From assembly GCA_977006965.1 (NCBI GenBank), contig OZ345367.1, forward strand, positions 1,178,001 to 1,242,000: DNA of 64,000 bases, written 5' to 3'. Position 1 is the stretch's first letter. Every line of letters starts with the position of its first letter. The position numbers and the translations under genes are program-made. The stretch comes from Phymatolithon calcareum. Lineage: Eukaryota > Rhodophyta > Florideophyceae > Hapalidiales. Shown one piece after another: positions 43,675 through 54,912 of this stretch. The notes beneath the pieces are model-generated. The model searched no databases. It worked only from the letters and a program-made list of their open reading frames with translations, and was not told the origin of the DNA.

Positions 43675-44536
43675 CAGGGGGGGTCGCTATATAGTGCCAC
43701 ATAGAACCAGACTAAAAAAATGCGCACAATTTGGTTCCGCACTACATGAAATTTGAGGGACCGTTTCGCACTACTGTAAGCGTGTTTGCCGTGACCCCCA
43801 GCGAAGTTGTACGGAGAACGGGAAGAACGATTTTACTGGCCTGTTTTATGTTCAGAACGCTTGTTGAACATCTCTGAGACCAGTAGCTGTCTCTGCTTCT
43901 CATTGTTCTGCTTACGGATAGCGTCTATGAATACCCGAAATGCTCGTTGAAGATGACTACTAGCGTCAGGAAGGTTACACAAAAACGCGGACTCTTGGAG
44001 AGGGCGAAACATGGTGTGCAGCTCAGTGAGAGCTGGGGTAGATGCGATAAACGCAGAAACTTCTTCGTCTTCGCTTTCATTGTCAGGTTCTATTGGGCTT
44101 TGGGCTACAACCTCCCCAATATATCCGAAACATCGGAAACGAACGCCTCTTGAACGTCTGTATCATCTTCAACCTCAAACCAATGCCCCACATCCTCGTG
44201 TCTGACGTCATCATCGATTTCAGCTCTCAGGATGTCGTCACTCGGTAAACTGACTTTCAGTTTATGCAACATCTCGATGACGTCGCTGACACCATGCGAA
44301 GTGCTTCAAGCTTTTGTTGAAGCGTCAGCCGCGTTATCTTCTGCCCTGGGTGCCCCATCACTGTCGGTGGCGTGAAGATGGTGAGCTGAGGAGACGAAGA
44401 GGAGAATGGCGGCCAGGAATGCCCTGTAAGCAGCCACAGCCTGTGTCTTTGATATGATAATCGTGCCAGCCCAAAATGGGTGGCGCTAAGTAGAGGGTGG
44501 CACTATACACCCGGCACTATATAGCGACCCCCCATG
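43675..44536 (-). mobile_element. Tc1/mariner-pogo-type deletion derivative
   Basis: 862 bp with TIRs starting CAGGGGGGGTCGCTATATAG (left) and CATGGGGGGTCGCTATATAG (right, as complement). The TIRs are 24 bp with one mismatch, flanked by TA on both sides (43673-43674 and 44537-44538). A second partial copy of the TIR is subterminal at about 44497-44510. The interior contains the beginning and the end of a transposase reading frame on the minus strand, but not the DDE core. Confidence 0.85.
43833..44358 (-). pseudogene. transposase N- and C-terminal remnants
   Basis: An ATG at 44358 starts a peptide with KITRLTLQQKLEALRMV, like the first helix-turn-helix of pogo/CENP-B transposases. It is then joined, out of frame, to a C-terminal tail. 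That tail has an acidic stretch (NESEDEEVSAFIASTPA) and a helical end (AFRVFIDAIRKQNNEKQRQL), with one more frameshift near 44100. The DDE catalytic domain is deleted. This is how a MITE arises from an autonomous element. Confidence 0.55.
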
Positions 44537-45271
44537 TATTGTAATTATTTAAATTGTCGGCTGGGAGATAATATTAAATTATGACCGACGACGCTTCCTA
44601 TGTTACAGTTCACTCCTTTCAAAAATGAACAGGAAACAACCTTTGTCAGGTGGGCACAGGCAGTGAAGAAAAGTCATAGAATTTGAAACTATGAATCAGG
44701 TATGATACATTTATTTATTACAAAAGTTTAATCAGCTCCTCACTTGTCAAGGTCATGCACTTGACCTGTTGTTCAAAAGTAAACTAATTATATTGAAAGC
44801 GAAAGTACAGACCCGTTCGTCGAGGACGACAAGTAGCTCGACTCGGAAAAATAGACTTTTTTATCGAGTTTTTATGATGTTTTGCAAGTCTGTGCAGAAG
44901 GAACAATCTTATCCTGGACTAAAGCAAGGATATTCTACCCAATAAATGCTCTTAATTTCATTATCGTCACCCTGCCGACAAGCGGGTTGTCGCCCGGAAG
45001 GATCAGTCTGCATATGTGCACTCGGCTCGGATATGAGACCTCGGCTTCGCCTCGGTGCATATCCGTGGCCTCGTGCCCATATCCGGACCTCTCCACCGGG
45101 CGACAACCCCTACATGTTGGTCATCGATACCGCATGACGTGTCGGTTGCGGACTCCTCATTTTTTCGATCCGGTTATTGAAGATTTCCCCCCACGATTGT
45201 GAAAATCTTGGCGATCAACACAGTACAACGAGAACTGTGGACCAGGCGAGCACCGTTTTGTAGCAGCCAAG
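44537..45271. other. AT-rich flank and leader of hAT-like gene
   Basis: No gene is seen; the hairpin at 44984-45109 is listed separately. Confidence 0.35.
44984..45109. repeat. 126-bp GC-rich compound hairpin
   Basis: Outer arms GGGTTGTCGCCCGG (44984-44997) and its exact complement (45096-45109) enclose smaller self-complementary units around GGCTTCGCC and two copies of CATATCCG/CGGATATG. The pattern suggests a stable folded RNA or a palindromic mobile repeat. Confidence 0.6.
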
Positions 45272-45976
45272 ATGCCGCGAATTGTCGGTAAGCGTGTTTG
45301 CGATAAGCTTTTCACGCAGCCCAATCCCAACTCCGCTGTGTGGACTTGCAAGTGTGGAACGCGACGGAAAAATTCGGGACGGGGTTACACGAATTTTGTG
45401 AGTCACGTTCAACCCGAGCATCCAAGCGAACTGAACGCTTTATGCGCTGAGAATTTGTCGACCACAAATACCTCGCAAGTTTCGAGGCCTTTCTCTCTGT
45501 TTTATCCTCGCAAAACGTTGCAGGCCTACGGCTGGCTAGAGTTTATAGTCAAAGGCCTGCTGCCGTTTACTGTCGCCGAGATTTCTATTTTCACTGCTGC
45601 TTGTCGATTTGATTCCATGAGCTACAAGAACGTTATGAATTTCCTCGATGCCCTCACGAAAATCCTCGATTTGAAACTCTCACGTCGTCTTCCGTCTAAC
45701 TTTGCACTTGTTTTTGACGGTTGGACTGCTGCTGATACTCACTATGTCGCGATATTCGCTACCTTTCTCACTAATACGACACACGGTTACGAGAAGTGTT
45801 TGTTGGGGTTTTCTCCTTGCGAAGTCGAAGATGGACAGAGCGAGGCTAATCTCCACGAATATCTCATGTTCGTACTAAGTGTGTTCGAAAAATCGCTATC
45901 GAATGTTGTTGCACTCATCGGCGACAACTGCTCGACGAACAAGTTGCTGGCGGACTTAAGTGGTGTAAATTTTTAG
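45272..45976 (+). pseudogene. hAT-like transposase, truncated
   Basis: An ATG-initiated 234-codon frame. The N-terminus has a BED-type zinc-finger pattern (CKCG..then HVQPEH, residues about 27-50). The middle (FALVFDGWTAADTHYVAIFA) and the following GFSPCEVEDGQSEANLHEYL and VVALIGDNCSTNKLLADL correspond to the N-terminal half of the hAT RNase H-like fold: D-x-W-T with the first Asp, then the G-D-N-x-x-x-N box. The frame ends where about half the protein, including the dimerisation region, should follow. No terminal inverted repeat was found. It was probably imported as a hAT element and truncated; a shortened host-used protein is an alternative. Confidence 0.7.
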
Positions 45977-47459
45977 GGATCCAATAATTGGGAATAGTCA
46001 GTTATTTATTCCGCACTGAACATGAATACAATAATTTATTGCTTCTGCGTTAAATAGCTTGATATTTATTCTCGACTCTGCGCCGGGAAAAGAATAAAAA
46101 TAAATAAATAATTCCAATGCTTTGCATCCAACAGCTGTGGAGACTTGTCAAGAACTGAAGAAAGCATGACTAAAGATGATTCTTCTACGGTTTCGTCAAG
46201 ATGTTCATAACTGTTCGGTGCATCTTGTATTTGCACATTCTCAGTAGATGTCATTACCGCTATAATTGCCTCCAAAAGTTCCACGACTCTCGCGGTATCC
46301 GACAGGACCAATGTCATGCCGTTGTTCTTGAGTTCCTCTATTGCTCCGGCAATTGCCTAGAATCTGGCCTTGATCGTGATTTGTACGTATGCCATGAGAC
46401 CGTACGAATCGAGATGGATTCCAAGGTTGCTTAAGCGCGAGGCGATATGCTTAATCGCATTGAAATAGCTTGTACTTTTGAGGCAGCCATTGAGATTTTG
46501 GAGCTAAGAACTTGTCTTCAACTTCTCTCGTATCTCTGACAGCTCTGTACATTAACCCTCTCGTACTGCAAAAATCGAGGTTTATCTGGACACAGTAAAA
46601 TAATTTTATTGTAAGTGTGCCGCGAAGCGCAATAGTTTGTAAAGCATTTTTCGTCCTTCTTCGCGGACATGCGTCCAAGGTGAGAACGTTTGGGGTGATT
46701 TGGAGCACCGTATTCGAAGCTACAAGCCAAGTGTATTTTTTTGTCTAAATATGCCTATTGGTTAGATGATGTAGAGCGTTCGCATGTTTGGCTATGGATA
46801 TCATTTTATGCTGGACGTATTCTTCACAGCAATGCCTTGACATAGATTTTTTCCTTTTCCCCAACACACAAGAAACAAAAAGTTTCGGGCAGTTTCTTCG
46901 TCGACAAATACCTTCGTTTCCTAGCCAAAAACGCAACATTTCGGGCTGCTACAGCTTTACTCATGCTGTGCAGAACTGGTCGCATGTCATTGCTAGGACC
47001 TTAAGGATAGTGGAGAAGTAAGTTGGAATAGTGCTGAAGCTCGGTAACTGCAGCGAATACTTCGAAAAATGGCTTCCAACACCCGAAATGGACTACATTT
47101 CAATCATTTTAACAAAAAGCTGCGGAATATATTCTAAAAAGTAGGATGTCCAATTCAGTCCAGATTTGTCCAGTAATGGATGTGTAGTACTTAAATTGGT
47201 GTCGTGCAGTTCACTTTTAATAATAGTGGAATTTGCTAAAATGACAACGTACTATGCCAAGTTACAGTGGCCTCTATGTGAACCACCTCCTCCGCTGATT
47301 AGTTCATATCGGCAGTATCGATGCTCATTCCTATTCAGCTCAAGATCTTTGATCGTTTCTGGAACAGAGCTGTATTTTGAACCTTAAATCTGATTGGATG
47401 AACGGAATTTTCTCCTCATGCGGCTTCCAACTACTGTATTTGCCATTTGTGCGATATGC
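45977..47459. other. AT-rich transposon debris, no clear gene
   Basis: Minus-strand fragments (for example TLVLSDTARVVELLEAIIAV at 46317-46250 and EDKFLAPKSQWLPQKYKLFQ near 46510-46450) look like pieces of a decayed protein in shifting frames. They cannot be assigned. No direct continuation of the hAT frame is seen on the plus strand. Confidence 0.3.
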
Positions 47460-47463
47460 TTAA

Positions 47464-48595
47464 CCCTTTCACACGCATTATCTTAGGTCCATGATGAGGG
47501 ACATAGGTGTACGATAATCATTGGTTCAGGTATATTTAATGGCTGTTCGAGTGGTCGGCCGGTAATCCAGATATGACTTTTATTGGCCCTTTCCTTTGTT
47601 CCCTCACAAGGGAACGTCCGGGAATGTTTGCCAAACGGACTGTTTTTTGACGTTGCAGCACTCTGTGACATCTTCAGCAAAATACCTTGTGACGAATGTT
47701 GTGACCACAGTATGAAAGTTCCTGCTCCAGATTCGGCGCCAATTAGTGCAGAGTGCACATCTACTTCAACAGTAAAATCTCTCATTCATTTGGTAGGTAA
47801 GACCAGCTCTTCCTACATTTGAGCGCCCGCGCAAAGCGCAAAACGACACGACCATAGCTAGCTGTGGAAAGGTTCCTGCCCAAGCAGAAGCACCAGAGGC
47901 CGTTTCAGATCCCTGCGAATTCTGTGGTACGGATAATTGCTATTGGACCTGCTTTAGAGAAGAAATCTACATCCACGTACAGAGCCTGGGTGGGGCGAAC
48001 AGCACTGTCCGTAAGGCGCTGTAGAGATTTTTTGTACGATAGCGCTGGGGGCACCTCGGACGTGGCGTGCGCGTCCAAGTACCGCACTGCGTAACATCTG
48101 GGATTCGTCAAATTGCTCCTGAGGAGGATAGTCACCAGTATATGGGTCATAAGGATGAATGATTGGTCTCTTTCTCACCTAGTACTATATCGGGGAAAGG
48201 CTATAATATTCTCGCAGTTTGCAAAAATTGGACTTTCGAAAGGTTTGTCTCGCAATATTCTTCGTCCATTCTTTAGTCATTTCTTCAAACACGCCTCGAA
48301 TCTAGGTCAGCTCCAAAATTGTAATTGATGATTTTCTACTATAAAAGAACTCAGAGCCCCATCTCGTTGCTCACAAATGTCGTCAATAGAACTCTTCTTA
48401 GCACTGAGTGCACGGTTAGGAGCTCGACGATCAGAGACTTGGATGCTCGGTGGCGCAGAGTGCACTGCAATTTGCTCAATGCGTCGTCACGCAGTCATAA
48501 TATTAGAAACACTTCATTGGATATCTGATTGAAACGTGTATAGAATGCATTGATCGGCCCTTAGTTCCCTCCAGAGGGACTTGGGTGTGAAAGGG
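47464..48595. mobile_element. piggyBac-type non-autonomous element
   Basis: Termini CCCTTTCACAC and GTGTGAAAGGG are perfect inverted repeats, flanked on both sides by TTAA (47460-47463 and 48596-48599), the exact target of piggyBac transposases. Subterminal sequences are also related (GGTCCATGATGAGGGACATA left; AGTCCCTCTGGAGGGAACTA as the complement of the right). The 1132-bp interior has only short open frames and no recognisable transposase. Confidence 0.85.
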
Positions 48596-48599
48596 TTAA

Positions 48600-49353
48600 G
48601 GACCTACTCCGATGAATTTTGATTGGACTTGAAATCCGTAAATAAAGTAAAAACCCCTATTAGAATCATACAAATCTTTGAATACTGCTTCCAAGCGTTG
48701 GAAGTATTAGTGGTTCTTGGCGTGGTCGAAAGGCGTCATTTCGCGGCAATATTAACTTTGCTTCCTTCAATAACCAATAGCATTTTGGTACAACACATAA
48801 TTGTTGCTTCCTCCTTTTTTGGCTGCGCGCGCAGGTAACTATTGCGACACACGCCGCCGTGTGGTGCAACAGTTGCACCTCTTCTCAGCAATGGAAAGAC
48901 TCTTTTTTTGTCAATCTTCCGCGCTCTGTCGCCGAGATCAAATCAACCCTTCGGCATATAGGAATGTGTTGTATGTCTCGGACAGTGCCTCAATCAACCG
49001 GACAAAAATATATTTCCGAAAATTAATCGAAAATTATGATATGTGGCCTACAAGGCCATTTTTTTAAAAAGAGCGGACACACTGCCCTGTTAACTGGAGA
49101 ATATATTGAGCAGTTTAATCTAAAAAGAATCCCATTCGCTTTCCCGCTCAAATTTACGCCAACTTCGCGCTCACTATCCCATTTTGGCGCGCGTTTTTTC
49201 GCGGCAGGCGCATCACTCTGTTTGACCAGCCCACAATGGGCACTGAAACTAGAACGAGGGAGCGCCACCGACGACCTCCTCGCCTCGGTAACTATCCCTC
49301 GGTTCTTCGCCGTCTGCGGCACCGCGCCCTTTCGGGCATCGAGGAGGAGGAAG
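48600..49353. other. 5' flank of pogo-like transposase
   Basis: AT-rich until about 49180, then GC-rich. A candidate terminal repeat starting CAGTGCCTCAATCAACCGGA near 48984 shares CCGGACAA and CCGAAAA with a complement near 51270-51310. Similarity is partial and no TA duplication is seen. Confidence 0.3.
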
Positions 49354-51049
49354 ATGAAGCCCAAAACGCTGTCTCGGGGCGCCCGGCGCAGTTTAGCGGA
49401 CGCGACGGCGGCCGTCATTTTCGGCATGACGTACCGCGAAGCTGACTCGATGTTCCGCATCGCAAAATCTACGATCGCGGACAATGTCCGCCGTGTCAAA
49501 CGTGCTGCAGCTGGCCGGCCGGCACCGAAGCGCGGGCGCCAAAGAGCATTTACCGTCGAGGAGGAGGCCCTCATCGTCGCATTTCTGCTAAGGCATAGCG
49601 ACAGAGCAAACCCTCTCCGCCGCGGGCATCTTGTCGAGGCACTCAATATATTTATCAGCAACCTGCCGCCCGGGCGGCAAGCCGCTCTCCCGTTCCAGGC
49701 GAACACGCCAGGTGTCCGGTTTCTGCGCAGCTTCGAGAAGCGACATCGCCGCGAACTAGTGTTCGCGGCGCCCACCCTGCAAGAGGCAAAGCGCTACGCC
49801 GCCGTGAATGCGGACGCCATCACGGAGCACCAGGCGACGCTGCAGCGGCTGTACGACGACTTCGGGTTCGATGCTGCCCGTGTCTGGAGCCTGGACGAGT
49901 GCGGCAGCTCGCCCCACAGCGACTTCGTCGTGAAGATGAAGGCCAGGTGCTACGTCCGGCGGAAGGGCTGCGAGATATGAAGGTCGCTGACTTCTCGCGC
50001 GTGCACCGCGTGACGATGATGCCGGCGGTGAGCGCGCGCGGCGACTTCAGCCCCGTTTTGTTTGTCTTTATGGGAAATTCTCTCCCTTATCGTACAGTTA
50101 CCGCCGGCGGGTCCCCCTTTGTCGAGACGTACGCTTCTCGACTACCCCGCGGCGCGGTCGTCGCCGTTCGCGAGGAGACCGGCGGGGTTGACTCGGAGAA
50201 TTTCTACCAGAGGGCTAAGCTCTTCCTCGCCAGCGTGCGCGACCTAACGGCAAACGGGCGCAAGGTTCTCCTCACGTACGACGCGTACAGGTCACAAATG
50301 TCTTTGCGTGTGCTGCAGCATTTTCGAGAGAACGGCATAGTCGTGTACGCCCTTCCGGCGCACACGTCCGGAAAGACCCAGACCTGCGTCATCACCCTGT
50401 TCGCGGCATTCAAGGCGGTGCTACGCGATGCTATGCTGGCTGCCGCCGGCGCGGACTACCTGCACAAGTACGATGCATTCGACTTCTGCAACATGCTGCA
50501 CGGCGCCTACGAGAAGTCTTTTACAAGGGCGAATGCCGCCGCCGGGTTCCAGCGCTGCGGCCTTTGGACGCTTGACCGGCACTGCCTCCTCTCCCGGCCA
50601 GCTCCTCGCAGACGGCAGAACTGCTGAGTGTAGCGGACTTAGAGGTCCTCTACCAATAAAAAATGCGCAGCATCCGCGCCGACATCCTCGGCGCAAATGT
50701 AACTGTGCAGCGGTGTGGCTTCATCGACACCTCGAAAGGTGCCGTGCTGACCGCTGACTCTGCCATGCGCGCCGCTGTCGCCAAGGTGAAGCAGATCGCC
50801 GCGAAGAAGGCAGCGGAGTGCATCACGGCCAGCCGACGTGCTCTGTCTGCCGCCCGCCAAGAGCAAGCCGAACGAACTGCAATTAACAAATCTGAACGTG
50901 CCCGCTGGGCGGTCCGCGCTCAACTGAGCAACATGTCCGTCTCTGAATTTCGTCTTTCAGTTCGCTCCTTGAAGGAGCGACGAGCGCATGCTCGCTTGCG
51001 CGCTTCACTGCGCAACCTGCGGTCGCTCGAAGCGCCTTCGTCAGCTTGA
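49354..51049 (+). pseudogene. pogo/CENP-B-like DDE transposase, frameshifted
   Basis: The likely start is the ATG at 49354 (MKPKTLSRGARRSLADATAA). An N-terminal helix-turn-helix (YREADSMFRIAKSTIADNVR) and a second HTH with FTVEEEALIVAFLLRH are followed by the catalytic fold. First Asp is in VWSLDECGSS (near 49890), second in KVLLTYDAYRSQMSLRVLQH (near 50280). A single-base frameshift at about 49975 separates them. The third catalytic position, where LQPLDV is usual after PAHTSGK, reads TQTCVI, so the Asp is missing. A coiled C-terminal tail (50663-51049, ERARWAVRAQLSNMSVSEF) lies in another frame. The region is markedly richer in GC than its surroundings. Inactive as a transposase; too broken to be a host gene. 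Confidence 0.8.
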
Positions 51050-51720
51050 CCGAATCACCTATATTTTCATAAACTTTTATGATGTTTTTATCCGGGCCAT
51101 TAGAGCTTTTTTGCCCTACTTCATTTTGCAAGAATGGCCGAATTGAAGAATTATTTACATAAAAGTTACGGGTATTTAGGAGTCTTTTTGACACCGGAAT
51201 TGGAATTCTTAGCTCACAGCGGGCCTTTGTACATAAATTGCAAAAAAAGACGTTACTTCTTGGTATTTTTTCGGTTAAAACAAGAGCGATTGTCCGGAAT
51301 ACAGGGCACCCTCCTTTTTAGGCGTGGGGCACACCTTTTGTATCCTTGTCTAATGCATAGCTGCACGAAATTTGATCGAAATCGCAGGATGCAAACGCTT
51401 CAAAATGCTGTTTTTATAAAACGATCTAATTCATGCCGTTTGTCTTCGTAGAACATCTTGTAGTGGACCATTTCTATAGTTTTTTGACTTCAAGGACTTG
51501 TATTTGCATGTTCTAAAATATGAGCAACAGTCTGGAGCTCTTTGTAAAAGATTCCGAAGTCAAGGGCGGAACGAACTTTGTTATGGTTCAGATATTGCCT
51601 ACTAAGTATTACATCCCATACATTGCCGAAATTATGAGAAAATCAAATTTTTATCCAGTAAAGTTTCAAAAAGTCAAAGTCCACAAAATGCATCTGAGTA
51701 GGTCCTTAAAAACTGTAATA
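51050..51720. other. AT-rich spacer
   Basis: Small open frames only (51134-51451, 51520-51795). They show no recognised domain. Confidence 0.35.
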
Positions 51721-53389
51721 CAGTCAACCCTGGATAACTGGATGGCATCGGTCGGGGAGTCAGAAATCGAGATATCGAGGATATTCTTGGAGTGAATTCA
51801 TATCATATCGCAAAGACTACACGTGTAGCTCAGCAGCCCATGTGGCAGACGCAGCCGACGTGTTCTTACGACAATCGATGCCGACACGCTGCGCGAATCT
51901 GAGAATCTAGGGCGCAGAGAAGCGGATGATGATGCGATAGTATAAATTTCAATAGTTGCAATTGTTGACGGTATTAGGCTTGTGGCAACTGTCCTGTCCG
52001 GAACTGCAACATCACTAGAGGATCATGGTGACACCGATGTATTAGTGTATATCTGCGTAACTGTTGCGCATGCGGACAGTATGAACTAAGTGTGACAGAA
52101 AAAGTGCTTGAAGCGTGTGTAAGGTTGGAGAATCTGACGAGCCGTCAGGTGGTATCACGCTTTTGGAACCGCGGTCAGAGTTGGGAATAAGGACGCCATT
52201 GGCAGCGGCAGACTTCACGCAGAGGATTTAGAGGAACTAGTCACACTGGATGATGCAACAATAAGCCCAGAAACGCCTGGAGCGCTTTTCGAAGATGGCG
52301 ACGGACCGATCGGAAAGTCGCGAAAGTTGATGGAGGCTCCGCGGATAACAGAGATACAGAGGGGCTTTTGCAGGCCCGATGTAGCAGGGATAACTGGTAT
52401 TCGCATGTTAATTGCCGACATACTTGCTTACGCTGAAAACCCGGATTACAAAGAAGAGGTTGGTGATGCAATTGTAGAAATTCTCACATTCGCAGTTGTG
52501 GATGGGGCGGCGAAAACTAGATTGGGGTTTCCATGACTTCAGAAGGTTGCAGAAGCGCAAGTGCAGCTTTAAAGAACTGGGTCGCTGATGACTTTATCCC
52601 CATTCGAAGATTATGTGGTAGCTAAAATCGTGTTCTACGGCATTGCCAGGATCGAGATTGCAACCACTATGGAGGGCTGAATGCTGGCGCAGTGTCAACA
52701 GTCCTCGTAGACGTGATCGGTAATAAGATGCGCGTACACTCGAGAACTCTAACCGAGGTCTGGCCGCCACGGAGATGGAGGGCTGTGCCTTACTACATTA
52801 TATTTTTAAGGCATGCGCCGTGCATCGGCAGTCAGGATATTCTACTGAGTATTCTGAAAATGTTAAAAGTTCGATAAATTTTGGTCTAAACGGTATTCGT
52901 GGACGCACGCAATATTGTAAAAAACGAGGTCACAGTCAGACCTCGATAAATGGAACCTCTTTTTTAGAATAGCCTTGGTTATCAGCACAATCGGGTGCTC
53001 CACGAATACCTTATCCGCCTAAATTGAACGAAAATTAAAGGATTCTAGAAAATTTGAGAGCGAGATTTTTTCATGTTCGAGGTCACGGGGCATACCTTAA
53101 ATTTTGTTATAATTTTGTTTAGCGTACTCGGAGCATATCCTCACTCGTAGAATACTGTAAGTACTTTTCATGTTTCTCCTGCCATTGGCATACAGTACAG
53201 TACAGTAAAAGTTGACACAGTGGTGTAAAGCTACTGTTCGGCACACGTGTGATCCAAAACTTATGATTCAAAATTCGACTTGAGAATAACCTCGATTTTG
53301 AGAATATTGGACCATTCCACGTTGCCCATCCATTTATCGAGGCTTGACTGTATACGCTTAAAGAGTATCCATTTATCGTGGGTTGACTA
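51721..53389. mobile_element. pogo-type TIR element, host of a nested MITE
   Basis: Left end CAGTCAACCCTGGATAACTG (51721) and right end, as complement, TAGTCAACCCACGATAAATG (ending 53389) are imperfect inverted repeats of about 23 bp, flanked by TA on both sides (51719-51720; 53390-53391). Inside, an open frame without stop over about 52200-52536 (AEDLEELVTLDD, then GIRMLIADILAYAENPDYKE) resembles the C-terminal region downstream of pogo transposase cores. The catalytic part is absent. Confidence 0.6.
52933..53350. mobile_element. pogo-type MITE nested in the previous element
   Basis: TIRs CAGTCAGACCTCGATAAATG and, as complement of the right end, CAGTCAAGCCTCGATAAATG differ at only two positions. 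TA follows the right end; the left flank reads CA. 418 bp, AT-rich, non-coding. Its TIRs are relatives of the outer element's TIRs. Confidence 0.75.
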
Positions 53390-53435
53390 TAATCACAGGT
53401 CGTTGCATGCACACGCTTGAGTGATCCATAATTAC

Positions 53436-53814
53436 TGTGGGGATAAAAAGAGAGAGAAAAAAAGAGAGAGATGTTTTTGTTTGTTTTTCTTGGGAGGGCT
53501 CTTTGGTGCGGACCGTGAGCTTCCCTCCATCTCGCCGAAGGTCGAAGGAGGATACTATATAAACTAGCGCTAAGTTTTGCCGGAGCTCTTGCGAGCAGCA
53601 CCCAGCTCACTGTAAGACTAACTAAACGAGGAGACAATTAAAAAAAAAACTCTATTGGAGATCTGCCTTCGTCGGCGAATTTGTAAACGGTACACCGCCC
53701 ACCTGGCGACATCCGCAAGCAACCGGATGTGCCGGGTATGATAATAACAGCAATGATTCCTTCGCCACTTTCCAGCCAATTCAATCAACAAGACGGCCAA
53801 TATTGGGGTCAGTA
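53436..53814 (-). repeat. 3' LTR of the gypsy element (left copy)
   Basis: About 379 bp, matching 60477-60857. On the plus strand it begins TGTGGGGATAAAAAGAG. Its inner end reads TCAGTA where the other copy reads TCAACA, so the exact inner border is uncertain by a few bases. A TATATAA lies near 53554. Confidence 0.88.
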
Positions 53815-54576
53815 GGGGGCACAACCGGGACGGCTCTCGTCCCGACGCCGGCGATCTCACCACCTACAACAGCATCGTGCAATCCTATATGACACACAAT
53901 CGCCGCAAACGACTGCAAGGCTGCACGGAACATCGGGGCGGGACCGGCTGCCTCGAACATGGAACCGGCAAACTTTGTACGTGCGTTAGTGGGACGAGTT
54001 GGCGACTTGCGCGGCGGACTTCTGGACTGACGCAGGGAGTTCTACCGGTCTCTTCTCGGCGCGTGGGCGTTTGCACGGGGTGGCGGCGTGGCGAAGGTCG
54101 TGCGGATTGCGATGTGTATGTGTCGCGAGGGGAGGAATTCACGCCGGGAGCGGGGGCAGGGGCCGGCCGCTGGATGCGGATGATGTGTCGGTTGGCTGAG
54201 TGTACGCGCTGCTGGCGCTGTACTGCTGCGAGGCGGTGGGGTGGGTGTCCACTGGGCTTTTTGCAGCACGAGTACGGTCGCTAATGGTGATCCGGTCAGA
54301 CCGTCGAGATTGCCCACCGCGAGCGAGAATGGGTCCGCACCGCGCGAATGGCACGCAATTGAAAGAACCAGGGATTCGATCGATCTTGGATCTTTACATG
54401 TGGTGGGGACGTCTCTTTTTGACGCGGGTGCAAGTAATGCGCGCGGCGACGCGGTACTTTTGCAATCGTGCATATTGCTTGTCCATGGCAATGGATTTCT
54501 CTTCCCGGACGAGGTGGTGCGTGGATGCAGTTTCTGCCCTACAAAAATCCTTTGAACGGAAAAATGAGTGCAGCGC

Positions 54577-54912
54577 CTATCCGCGCTGCCATTGTTGGCT
54601 AAGCTCGATGGATGAATGAGCCACGCGGTTATTTAGCAGCAATTGGCATGAGGGCGTCAAGCCAGCGGCCCGCACGTTGTCCTCGACGACATCGGTGTAT
54701 GCACCGGTTGGTGGGTACTGCGTGGCAGATGGGCGATATGTCGGGATCGATGACCTCGATGGGGGCGGCGGGGTTCTTCGAGGGCGGTGGTCTTGAGAGT
54801 ACCTTTTGCAAGCCGGTGCGAGGAGGCGGTCTGATATTGGGGCGAGAACGGTACAGAATGCGATGGTGCACCACGCCAGAATGAAAACGACGAGAAGGGT
54901 GGGACGCGCCAT
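54577..54912 (-). other. possible third ORF with signal peptide
   Basis: Downstream of integrase, an ATG at 54912 opens a 111-codon frame beginning MARPTLLVVFILAWCTIAFC, a convincing hydrophobic signal. It is followed by Pro-rich sequence (RPRRTPPPPSRS). A further minus-strand open stretch (54491-54042) lies in another frame. The position is that of envelope-like or accessory genes in some gypsy elements. There is no recognisable envelope motif, so this stays an open frame of unknown role. Confidence 0.35.

Noticed and set aside
48984-51310. Terminal inverted repeats for the GC-rich pogo transposase
   Set aside because: Only scattered blocks match (CCGGACAA, CCGAAAA) and neither side shows TA. 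Not strong enough to set element borders.
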